Origin: Chlorops oryzae
Taxonomy: Eukaryota > Arthropoda > Insecta > Diptera > Chloropidae
Assembly: GCA_020466095.1 (NCBI GenBank)
Contig: CM035808.1
Coordinates: 82,500,779-82,564,778, forward strand
Direction: 5' to 3'
Length of the DNA: 64,000 bases
Shown here: piece by piece, positions 52,389-63,138 of the stretch
Position numbering within the stretch: the first letter of the stretch is position 1
Layout of the letters: the number at the start of each line of letters is the position of its first letter
Position numbers and translations under genes: made by a program
The notes under the pieces: model-generated
Told to the model about the DNA's origin: nothing
The model's database searches: none
Seen by the model: the letters and a program-made list of their open reading frames with translations, nothing else

Positions 52389-54130
52389 TGTGATAATCCT
52401 GATTGGCAAGCGAAAGAGCACATTTGCATGCTAGTTGTGCCAGGTGCTGAGCTCGTCGGTTCGGGTGCGGGACTTGTCTCCTCCACTATCAGAGTACCAA
52501 CCGTATCAACATAAAAAAAATTCATGCACATTCGGTATAATTACCTCTCGAATTGAAATCGAATAGGATGAATCTCATCTTTTGCGGACTTGGACTGGAC
52601 CATGAAAATTTTAATCTGAATTGCAACTTCATTCGGTACACGAAAACCACTAGTGAGAAGCGGAGGTGTTGATTGCTTCTCGTCTCTACCTTGAACCCCA
52701 ACCAAAGAGAACGTTTTGCAGTATTGATCTCCTCGCCCATCCATATTTAATTCGATCACAACTCGTTATTCCGGCTTACTCATAGCTCTCAAAGTTTATT
52801 CATTTTAACCAAAATTCAAAAAAAAACGAAGGATATTCAATTTTCATTATAACTAAAAGTAAAAATTTTCTTGTAATTTATCATCGCGATCTATCTTACA
52901 ATTCATGAAGAACGTCGCGTAAAAAAAAAAGAAATTTAAACTCCACTAATTTGATTCTTCTTAGTGCTTAAATGTGTGTATCCGAAATTATAATAGGAAT
53001 ATAATAATAGGTATCAAAAAAAAAAAATTAAAACTTACATGACTCCAATCCAACGATGTTAGCGCTAACCTCGATGATCGGCGACTTCAATTCAGTTTTA
53101 CAATGAATATTTCATACCTAAATCAACTAATCGAAACTTAATGTTAAGAGAAAAAAAATTTCTTTTTTTTTCTGATCTGCTTAATTCTACTAAGGCATTG
53201 TGTTCGCCTTGGCTATTCTCCATCGAAAAAAAAATGGTTAAAGGAAATTCAGCAAAAAAACATAATTAAAACCAAAAAAAAAACGAGCAGCCAAAAAATT
53301 ACGTATACTACATTTAGTTCCGAGAGATGCTGCAAATTCCGGATTTTACTTTAAGGAAAACAATTTGAGCTCAACTTTATTCGACACTCAAACCACGATC
53401 ACACAATTTAGAGATTTTGAAAAATTTTCGATAATTTAGAGAAAATTCCTCGGTCAATTTTTTTTTTAAGTGTCTGAACGCAATTGCACGAATAACAGGC
53501 AGTGCGACATTAATGTGATTGTATTGTATTTATATGACGTCAAAACTCGAGTGTGACGTCACCGTAGCATGGCAACCTGCGCGCAGCAAGTAACCAAAAA
53601 AAAACTAAATTATCCTTTTATTTTTTTTTCCGTCACTTTCCCTTGAACAACTAAACCCACTGTTTGCCTCTCTGATTTAAAAAGGTTTCCTTTTTTTTCT
53701 CGTCGTCAACAACTGAGCTGATCCAGCGCTAGGAAACACGCGATCGAAACCCCATACAAGGAAACTTCAAATTTGAGGGATGAATCGGTCCACGTTTCTC
53801 GACGCGTAATTATCGTCAATCTCATATTCCTTATTAGAACAGCTACTACTTCTTGTTAGGTCCACAGTTTTGGTCGTTTATAGATCGTTTCGGAGCACTA
53901 AAAGTTTGGAATATGCAATTCTTTGTAAGATCTTATTGATCATTTTAGGTTAGAAACGAAATTGAGTCCCTTCTTTATTTCTTACCTCCTTCTGGGAAGA
54001 TCTTTCACCAGTTCTGTCTGCTTTATGAAGCGAAGACTTGATTTCCACACGTCTAGAGTAAATGGCATTAGCCACAGATGCCTTTTTAATTTAATTCCTT
54101 TCTTTCTTAATTTTCGTTGAACACGTCGAA
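52389..54130 (-). repeat. 3' LTR of element 5, unit 2 (uninterrupted by the non-LTR element)
   Basis: Begins TGTGATAATCC. It contains the empty site of the non-LTR element at about 52970 and the paired TGACGTCA/TATA promoter at 53530-53561. About 43 bp including the LTR end and the junction with internal sequence are deleted at 54130. Confidence 0.75.
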
Positions 54131-54582
54131 TTTTTTTATTTTTTTATTTATTTTTTTCTTTTCTCTCGCCGAAGAGGCGGCAAGTTTCTCTTGCGTGAGA
54201 AAGAGACAATTGGACTGTCACTATTCTTTATTCTTTTCTTCAGTCGTAATAAAGCTAATCGTCTATGACAATCTAGGGAAGTGACTTTGCAATCGATTCT
54301 TTTGTAGTTTTTATCGATATGAAGTGTTAGCTCCTTTGCTTTCGCGGGGTTCGACCTACTCAATTCTGATGTCAAACTTGTATGTTGGTCGATTTTTGGG
54401 AATTGGCGTTGTCCACACGTCACAAAACAGGTCCTTTGTTCCTTTTCCCAGACTTTCTTTGAACAATTTTACAAGACTACCAAAAGGATAGGAACAGAAG
54501 GAGCTGGAATCGTGGGTTAAGCCGGCTGGATATCCTTTGCGTGATAAGTCCCGATCAGTTTTCCTTCTTCGTCTTCTAGCCT

Positions 54583-57500
54583 TTAGTAAATCTTTCCAAC
54601 TTTTTCCCGGATCTTTGCTGGAAGAAATGTTTTTGCTAATTTCGCATTAAATTGTTTGCTCTTATCACTTAATACAAAATTTCTTCTAAGCACTTTTTGT
54701 CCTACTATGTATGAATGCGTATGAGATCTTAAGTTGTAGCGTTTTTTAATAGCGTTGAAGGAAATTCGAGAAATCTTTTTTGCTATGTCTCTTAAAATTG
54801 AGAAATTTTCTAAACGTGTAAGTGGTCGAGGTTCTAAGCCCTCACTTAAGTTGTTTATAGTCCGAAGTACGTCGTAGTTTTTTCCATGGGTCACCATATG
54901 TTGACCAAACACGGTGTAATAAGGACTTTGTTTTGTAGCTTGGTGGGTGGAATTCCGCAAGGCGCAGTTTATACTGCTTAAGTGCACATTCCACTCTCTT
55001 TGATCGTTTTTGATGTAAGCTCTTATCGTTGAGTTAAAAGAGCGGTTGATTCTTTCGCAAGAGTTATTTTGTGGAGAATAAACAGCGGTGAGGTTGTGTT
55101 TAATCCCGTACTTTTCCAGAAAAGCTGTAAATTCCTTTGATCGAAACTGGCTACCATTGTCACTCACAAGGAACTCTGGTACCCCGAAAACATCAAACAC
55201 ATTTACTTTAGTCGCGTTAATAATAGGATAAGCCACAAATTTCTTTAAGGGGAGTAAAAACGTAAACTTTGAAAGGTGGTCAAGTACGACAAGAATACCA
55301 ATATGCCCCTGTTTTGATCTTGGGAAAGGTCAACGAACAGTCTTTGAAATATTCGTTCAGTAAAGATATATTGTGGCATTGGAGGCCGCAATATTTTTGT
55401 AGGGTACTTTGTGGTTTTACACAGCTCGCAGTTGTTTATATATGTTTTGACGGATAAGCTAAGTCCCGGCCAATAAAAATACCGTTTTAATTTTTCAACA
55501 GTCTTTGTGATGCCATTGTGTGCACTCTTAGGGGTGCCATGAGCTCTCCTTATCACTTCTTCTCGTAACGAGCTTGGTACCAATAGTTTCCATGCGGTAC
55601 TTTTGTGGCCTAAATCCGCTGAGGAAAACTCTGTGCGAAAATATATAAAGTTATCCATTACACTATAGTCGGGATGTCCTTCTGCCTTTTTTCTTATTCG
55701 GTTACGCAGCTCCGCATACTCGCAATCACTGAAGGCTTCAGACTGGAGATCAATATCCGGTAGGTTGTCGTCTTCTTTAAGTTCCAGGTCATCTAAATTT
55801 TCGGAGTGTATTCGTGACAGCGCGTCGGGTGCAAGGTTATCTTTGCCTTTTCTGTGTACTATGCTAAATTTGAAAGCCTGAAGTTTTAAAGCCCACCGAG
55901 CCAGGCGGCCACTTAGGTCTGTTTGCTTCATAAGCCAACGTAAGCTCGCGTGGTCGGTAATGATAGAGAATGTTTGTCCTTCTATGTAAGCTCTGAAATT
56001 TTTAGTGCCAAGTACTGCCGCCAAACATTCTAATTCGGTTAGAGAATAGTTCTTTTGGGCTTTGTTCAGTTTCTGGGACATAAACGCTATTGGCAATTCC
56101 GTCCCATCTTCATCGGCTTGCGCGAGCACTGCCCCAACACCATACTGGCTTGCGTCGCATTGCGAAATAAACGGCTTTTCAAAATTTGGATTTATTAGGA
56201 CAGAAGCAGTGCAAAGGCTTTTCTTCAAGTTTTCGAAAGATTCCTGCGCCTCAGCATTCCAGGCAAAGACTTTTGCTTTCTTTAAAAGATCAGTTAAATG
56301 GAAAGTTTTATCCGCAAAATTGCTGATGAACCTGCGGTACCACCCTGCCATCCCGAGGAATCTGCGCAGCTGACGAACTGATTTAGGTATCGGATATTCC
56401 TTTATGGCGGCGATTTTCTCCGAATCAGTTCTCAGAGTTCCTTCGCCCACAATATATCTCAAATATTTAGTCTCTCTCAGACAAAAATTACTTTTGTTAA
56501 TGTTAATCGTAAGTCCTGCTTTGTGTATATAAAACGCTATCTCACGAAGTAGTGAAACATGTGAATCAAATGTTTCGGAGATCAACAATAGATCATCCAG
56601 GTAGACAAAAACTTGCTCTTTTAGCTGTTGAGGAATAACCTTGTCCATTAACCTACACATAGTTTGTGGAGCATTACAAAGGCCAAATGGCATTACGGTG
56701 TATTGATAAAGTGGCCTTCCAGGCACCGTAAATGCTGTCACTTCACGAGACTTTACCTCTAATGGAATCTGCCAAAATTCATCCTTCAGATCGAGACTAG
56801 AAATAAATTTCGCACGCGGTAGTCTACTTATAATACCCTCTATGTGCGGCAAGGGATATGCATCTTTTACAGTTACTGCGTTGACTTTCCTGCTGTCTAA
56901 GCACAATCTTACTTTCCCCGGTTTTCTAACGAGTACAACAGGGGAAGACCAAGGGCTGTTCGATTCCTCTATCACTCTCATTGTTAACATCCTGTCTACC
57001 TCGGCGCATAATTCCCTTTCTACAGCTGGAGAAATGGGAAAGTGGCGCTGTTTGATTAGCTTTGTGTTCCCTACGTCAATAACATGTTCAAGGAACGTTG
57101 TTTTTCCCAATCCATTTTCCTTAAAGCTAGGGAAACAACTAATAACTGATTTGAGTTTGCTTTGTTGGGCTTCGGATAAAATATGCATATTTCTTGGCTT
57201 GTCACTGTTACTAATTTCTCGAATAATTTCAGGCGCCAGTACGAACTCTTTCCAAAAGTTAATGCCCAAGTAGATATTTTGCCTTAGTGTTGGCACTATG
57301 TACAAATCGATACTTTTCGTAGCATTGTTGTAGGTAATGTCAAGTTTAATTACCCCACTAACTGCTTGTTTCGTTCCATCCGCCGTCAATACGGGTGAAC
57401 TCAGAAATTTTACATTTGCGGAAGATAAGATGTCATTTGCTAAGTTTGAACCGATGCAGCACGCTTTAGCTCCAGAGTCTAAAAGTCCTAAATACGTTTT

Positions 57501-57782
57501 GCCTAGTAGGCCCACCCTAGCGTAAGGTCTGACGTCATCGTTTTTGTGAACTATTGAAGATATTATGTTACGTTTTTTCTCTTTTATATTTTTCCAAAAA
57601 CTTCTAGCCCTCTTCGTGGATCGGGTTTGTCCGAAGATTTCTCTTCGTAATTTTTGATAATTTAACAAACGAACGTGGAAGGGTTGAATGAGAGATAATT
57701 TTGGAGAATCTGGCTCATTCACCTCAGGGTTTGTTAATATAATTACAGACTGGATGGGACTTCTATGTCCTCTTCCAGGCAT
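54583..57782 (-). pseudogene. pol: pol of element 5: protease to integrase (one frameshift)
   Basis: Protease LLDSGAKACCIG. RT with LRLCLDSRKVNA-type text, LDLKDEFWQIPLE, FTVPGRPLYQYTVMPFGLC, and catalytic VFVYLDDLLLI. RNase H ISQCDASQYGVGAVLAQ and IITDHASLRWLM. Integrase finger and core, with Asp and Glu in DNGSQFRSKEF and NNSCERINRSF. A 10-bp deletion at about 55331 breaks the frame in the integrase core (VDLSQDQNRG). The RT signature (CRLMDKVIP) is of the Osvaldo/Ulysses type. After the pol frame the text ends at about 54541 with a stop. Confidence 0.9.
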
Positions 57783-57829
57783 GCAATATTCATTTTGTTG
57801 CTGTTCGACCCATGAGTTTTGGGATGCTT

Positions 57830-59278
57830 GTGGCTGGAATAAGCATCCCTGCGCAAGTTTCCCGTCTTATTACAGTTTGGGCACCCAGGGAAGAAATGCG
57901 CGATTAATCCACATCCGTAACAAAAGACTCTACGCGGCTTAAGGCATTCTTTGTAGCTATGTCCTTTTTCCTGACAGTTCCAACATTATTAATTCATTTG
58001 GGTTTTTGGTTTTACTGCAGGCCAACGAAGCAACGATATCGAAGGAATTGTCTTGCGCAGTCTGATTCACGATGCTGACTTCCGCTATCTGTTTGCGTTG
58101 GCTTGCATTCCTATCTTGAAATCTGTCCCCAAATTCAGAAACAAAATCTCTTTTCTCCTGCACACTCTTCTTAATTCTGATATGGAATTAATGCTCAAAT
58201 GTAAAAGCTCCAATTGCATATTTGGCTGGATATTCCTCATGATAATTGAAACCATCTCTTCTTCCTTCTAAGTATGTTTCGAAAGACTCTCCACTCTTTT
58301 ATTTGTGGCTTCGGAGCATTTCTTTGATGTCAACATCTGTTCGAAAATCTTTAAAGTTGCGTTTTAACTCATCGCGTATATCGAGCCAATCTAGAGTTCT
58401 GACTGTGTGATGATAACGCCAGAACCAGTTTTGTGCTTTGACTTGGAAAAGCACATGTAAATTTTCACAAAGAGATTTGAAATCACCGCCTAATTACGTT
58501 CGGCGTTCACCCTGTAAATAAATTCATCTACGGCTATGCCATCCACCGAAACGTCGAATGTCAGTTTCCAGTTGAGCATCGTTTTTAAAACTCCCGGGTC
58601 ACTTATCGAATTCCGTATGTTTTGATTTCTCGGAGGATAATGTATATTATCCAGACTTCCATTATCACTATTGTGACTATAAGATCCCCTATTGGTTGGG
58701 CCTCTATTCAGTGCATCACCGTAGCTGTTGGGCTCCGTCAATACTATATTCGAAAGCCGTCTTTCAATGGTATTTTCGATGACTTTATTCATACTGTTGA
58801 ACTGAGACCTCATGTTTCTCTCTATTATTTCTTCCAGTTGTTTTGAGCCTGTTTCGCTCGGCAAAGACTATCGAGTTTTTGAGTTTTGCGCGTTATCTGA
58901 GCGTCCACGTCTTTTCCAGTTTGACTTAGGCCTCAGATCCCGTTGGTCATTTACAATTCCTTCAGTTGTACCTTTCGATCGAGTTACCATTCCAATAGCT
59001 GGAAAATCCTTAGGTATAGCTCCCGAAGCTTGTCTGGCATCTTCGTCGTTAGCCGTTCCTTCACCAACACTTCTCAACGAGAGCAGGGTACAGGGTTTTC
59101 TGCATAAAGGGCAAGAATTATTGTCAGATAGCCAAGTTTCGATACAATGTATATGGAATATGTGCTGATACCCAGTGGTCAGAAGGTTAACGTAGCCTAG
59201 ATCGTTGTGGCAAATTGAACAAACCCCGTTCCAATTTGATGCTTGATCAAGTTGTTCGTTACTGTGTTGTAAGGGCAT
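57830..59278 (-). pseudogene. gag: RING-Gag of element 5 (stops and frameshifts)
   Basis: From ATG at 59278 the frame begins with a RING-H2 finger (GVCSICHNDLGYVNLL, QHIFHIHCIETWLSDNNS, CPLCRKPC). The third ligand is Tyr instead of Cys. A basic linker follows (PKSNWKRRGRSDN), and the same frame continues after one TAG (58865-58867) as SLPSETGSKQLEEIIERNMR, into a capsid-like domain (NWFWRYHHTVRTLDWLDIRD, ELKRNFKDFRTDVDIKEML, other frames) and the zinc knuckle CWNCQEKGHSYKEC near 57990-57950. The shared frame across the stop shows that the RING was the N-terminus of Gag rather than a neighbouring gene. Several later lesions are present. Its leader extends to the PBS at 61265, interrupted by a MITE. 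Confidence 0.8.
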
Positions 59279-59756
59279 TGTTGGGTTAGGGTCAAGTTTT
59301 CAAGCAAGGAGTAAAAAAAATTTGTAAAAAAAATAATAATTGTATTTTGCTTTTAACTCTTTCTTCTTTAAATTTTTCTTTGGTAAGACCTAACGAGCTG
59401 TGACCTAATTTCTAGTGGTTTTTTTTCCATTATGCAATTTCAGAAAACTGGCATGAGAAAAATGAATTTACTAGGCTCGTTGTGGATAACAATCGAGAAG
59501 CTTTTGAAATCCTACACGAGTCTGAAGATCCCCAATATCGACATGGTTAACGAACTTGTGTTTTTCCCACTTTAAAGTTAATTCCAATGTTGATTGTAAA
59601 CTGAAACGATTTTATACCCCACTTCCCATAATAACTTATTTCCTTTTGTCTGAGAATTTAATAGCCGGTAAAGACATCTACACGATGTCACTATATTCCA
59701 ATGCCATTACTCTACAACACAACAAATTCACTTCAAGGATCGGTTGGTCAAAACGC
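59279..59756 (-). other. Leader of element 5, gag-proximal part
   Basis: Non-coding on the element strand. A plus-strand stretch at 59440-59560 looks coding-like but is antisense to the element. At the TA 59757-59758 a Tc1-type MITE is inserted, and the leader resumes at 61124. Confidence 0.55.
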
Positions 59757-59758
59757 TA

Positions 59759-61121
59759 CACCTTTTTCAGTTTGATTTCAGAAAATGTAACAATGATTTC
59801 CGAAAGCGTAAATTTGAAATAAGAATTATAAAACTAAATTCAGAATCGTAAAATTGAGTTCCGAATGTGTAATTTTGAATTCAGGAACAGAACATTGATT
59901 TCAGAATGTGTTAATTTGATTTCAGATCCATTAGTTTGAATTCAGAAATATAACATTGATTTCAGAAAGCGTAAATTTGTTTTCAGAAAGCGTAAGTTAA
60001 AATTATGAAACGTAGGTTTGATTTCAGAAATATATCATTGATTTCAGAAAGCGTTAAATTGATTTCAGAAAGCGTTAATTTGAAATCTGAGGAGTAAAAT
60101 TGAATTTGCAATGCGTTATTTTGAATTCAGAAATACAGCATTGATTTCAGAATGCGTTAATTTCATTTCAGAAAGCGTAAGTTTGAATTCAGAAACAGAA
60201 CATTGATTTCATAAAGCGGTAAAATGATTTCCGAAAGCGTAAATTTGATATCAGAAAGCGTAAATTTCAATTTAGAATAAGCATGTTAGAAATAAAAAAA
60301 ATCCTTAATCCCAATGTTGAATCCCATTGAGATAATATGGTCCAAAATAATGACCTTTGTAAAAGGCCATATGATAATTCCAGAAGTCCAAAGACCTGGT
60401 CTCTCTGAGCAGCGTTCCAGTACTTGGAAGGGCTCATTGACGAGGCAAAGTTAACGATTTCCGGAGGAGACTGCGCACGGGCCATACATCACAGCACTAC
60501 ATTCCAGGCAGATGCACTTGCGTTGCATGATATGCAAGTGGGCATATAAACCTATGTACATAAAAAAATATTTAATGTAAATACATATATAAAAATATAT
60601 TGTTCTGAATTTTAACTTACGCTTTCGGAAATCACTTTAACGCTTTCTGAAATCAATGTTCTGTTTCTGAATTCAAACTTACGCTTTCTGAAATGAAATT
60701 AACGCATTCTGAAATCAATGCTCTATTTCTGAATTCAAAATAACGCATTCCAAATTCAATTTTACTCCTCAGATTTCAAATTGACGCTTTCTGAAGTCAA
60801 ATTAACGCTTTCTGAAATCAATGTTATATTTCTGAAATCAAACTTACGTTTCTCAATTTTAACTTACGCTTTCTGAAAACAAATTTACTTTTTCTGAAAT
60901 TAATGTTATATTTCTGAATTCAAACTAACGGATCTGAAATCAAATTAACGCATTCTGAAATCAATGTTCTGTTTCTGAATTGAAAATTACACTTTCGGAA
61001 CTAAATTTTACGATTCTGAATACAATTTTACGCTTTCTGAAGTCATTGTTGTGTTTCTGAAATCAAATTTATGCTTTCGGAAATCATTGTTACATTTTCT
61101 GGAATCAAACTAAAAAAGGTG
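59759..61121. mobile_element. Tc1/mariner-type MITE with minisatellite arms, copy 1
   Basis: 1363 bp between TA dinucleotides (59757-59758 and 61122-61123), with mirrored ends CACCTTTTTCAGTTTGATTT and AAACTAAAAAAGGTG. Each arm of about 500 bp is a tandem series of ~20-bp units (TTGATTTCAGAAAGCGTAAA and variants), direct on the left and inverted on the right. The centre (about 60310-60549, + strand) is the 3' end of the Tc1-type transposase gene (LNPIEIIWSKI ... LHDMQVGI), with a 1-bp deletion at GCGTTCCAG (60411-60419). Confidence 0.92.
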
Positions 61122-61123
61122 TA

Positions 61124-61445
61124 GACATTTCTTGTTTAATTGCCAATTCCGGATACCGTTCAGTAAATTTCAAAAAAAAATCTGCGAAAACTACTTGCAG
61201 TATGCGGGCACCAAAAAGAAAGAAAATTTCTCCTATTACGGTTTAATAATCCCTTCTCGTTGTCGCCCCACGTTGGGCGACATTTTAAGTGATAATCCTG
61301 ATTGGCAAGCGAAAGAGCACATGTGCATGCTAGTTGTGCCAGGTGCTGAGCTCGTCGGTTCGGGTGGGGGACTTGTCTCCTCCACTATCAGAGTACCAAC
61401 CGTATCAACATAAAAAAAACTCATGCACATTCGGTATAATTACCT
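61124..61445 (-). other. Leader, primer-binding site and LTR end of element 5 between MITE copies 1 and 2
   Basis: Minus strand order: LTR end (61445-61290, same sequence as 39551-39708), PBS TGTCGCCCAACGTGGGGC (61282-61265, 17 of 18 with the lysine-tRNA type), and leader to 61124. Open frames across it (61132-61413 and antisense) are therefore not genes. Confidence 0.75.
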
Positions 61446-61448
61446 CTA

Positions 61449-62811
61449 CACCTTTTTCAGTTTGATTTCAGAAAATGTAACAATGATTTCCGAAAGCGTA
61501 AATTTGAAATAAGAATTATAAAACTAAATTCAGAATCGTAAAATTGAGTTCCGAATGTGTAATTTTGAATTCAGGAACAGAACATTGATTTCAGAATGTG
61601 TTAATTTGATTTCAGATCCATTAGTTTGAATTCAGAAATATAACATTGATTTCAGAAAGCGTAAATTTGTTTTCAGAAAGCGTAAGTTAAAATTATGAAA
61701 CGTAGGTTTGATTTCAGAAATATATCATTGATTTCAGAAAGCGTTAAATTGATTTCAGAAAGCGTTAATTTGAAATCTGAGGAGTAAAATTGAATTTGCA
61801 ATGCGTTATTTTGAATTCAGAAATACAGCATTGATTTCAGAATGCGTTAATTTCATTTCAGAAAGCGTAAGTTTGAATTCAGAAACAGAACATTGATTTC
61901 ATAAAGCGGTAAAATGATTTCCGAAAGCGTAAATTTGATATCAGAAAGCGTAAATTTCAATTTAGAATAAGCATGTTAGAAATAAAAAAAATCCTTAATC
62001 CCAATGTTGAATCCCATTGAGATAATATGGTCCAAAATAATGACCTTTGTAAAAGGCCATATGATAATTCCAGAAGTCCAAAGACCTGGTCTCTCTGAGC
62101 AGCGTTCCAGTACTTGGAAGGGCTCATTGACGAGGCAAAGTTAACGATTTCCGGAGGAGACTGCGCACGGGCCATACATCACAGCACTACATTCCAGGCA
62201 GATGCACTTGCGTTGCATGATATGCAAGTGGGCATATAAACCTATGTACATAAAAAAATATTTAATGTAAATACATATATAAAAATATATTGTTCTGAAT
62301 TTTAACTTACGCTTTCGGAAATCACTTTAACGCTTTCTGAAATCAATGTTCTGTTTCTGAATTCAAACTTACGCTTTCTGAAATGAAATTAACGCATTCT
62401 GAAATCAATGCTCTATTTCTGAATTCAAAATAACGCATTCCAAATTCAATTTTACTCCTCAGATTTCAAATTGACGCTTTCTGAAGTCAAATTAACGCTT
62501 TCTGAAATCAATGTTATATTTCTGAAATCAAACTTACGTTTCTCAATTTTAACTTACGCTTTCTGAAAACAAATTTACTTTTTCTGAAATTAATGTTATA
62601 TTTCTGAATTCAAACTAACGGATCTGAAATCAAATTAACGCATTCTGAAATCAATGTTCTGTTTCTGAATTGAAAATTACACTTTCGGAACTAAATTTTA
62701 CGATTCTGAATACAATTTTACGCTTTCTGAAGTCATTGTTGTGTTTCTGAAATCAAATTTATGCTTTCGGAAATCATTGTTACATTTTCTGGAATCAAAC
62801 TAAAAAAGGTG
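61449..62811. mobile_element. Tc1/mariner-type MITE, copy 2
   Basis: I saw no difference from copy 1. It sits at the TA of CCTCTA in the element 5 LTR (61447-61448). The uninserted equivalent is CTCTAGAATTG at 39705-39715. Confidence 0.92.
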
Positions 62812-62813
62812 TA

Positions 62814-63135
62814 GACATTTCTTGTTTAATTGCCAATTCCGGATACCGTTCAGTAAATTTCAAAAAAAAATCTGCGAAAACTACTTGCAGTATGCGGGCA
62901 CCAAAAAGAAAGAAAATTTCTCCTATTACGGTTTAATAATCCCTTCTCGTTGTCGCCCCACGTTGGGCGACATTTTAAGTGATAATCCTGATTGGCAAGC
63001 GAAAGAGCACATGTGCATGCTAGTTGTGCCAGGTGCTGAGCTCGTCGGTTCGGGTGGGGGACTTGTCTCCTCCACTATCAGAGTACCAACCGTATCAACA
63101 TAAAAAAAACTCATGCACATTCGGTATAATTACCT
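62814..63135 (-). other. Second copy of the leader/PBS/LTR-end segment
   Basis: Repeats 61124-61445 with no difference seen, PBS at 62955-62972. Confidence 0.8.
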
Positions 63136-63138
63136 CTA

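Larger units (their letters stand above)
47430..55830. repeat. Tandem duplication, unit 2
   Basis: Direct copy of unit 1 without the non-LTR insertion and with a deletion of about 0.4 kb in the minisatellite region (near 48809, matching 35615-35985 of unit 1). At the unit junction (47427-47429) the shared GGT is microhomology between the element 5 side (TCGGGTGCA at 55830) and the element 2 side (CTCGGTCAC at 34239). After 55830 element 5 continues as unique sequence. Confidence 0.93.

Noticed and set aside
52541..52759. Minus-strand frame MDGRGDQYCKTFSLVGVQGR with a GTAATT-like end, which looks like an exon
   Set aside because: It falls inside the element 5 LTR, there is no acceptor, and unit 1 breaks the frame start.
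56842..57273. 143-codon plus-strand ORF
   Set aside because: Antisense shadow of the pol of element 5.
59440..59560. Plus-strand acceptor-like TTTCAG followed by a coding-like peptide (NEFTRLVVDNNREAFEIL)
   Set aside because: Antisense to the leader of element 5, short, ends in a stop, and not recognised.
61132..61413. 93-codon plus-strand ORF repeated at 62822-63103
   Set aside because: It overlies the PBS and LTR end of element 5, which are better supported on the minus strand. The repetition comes from the tandem array.
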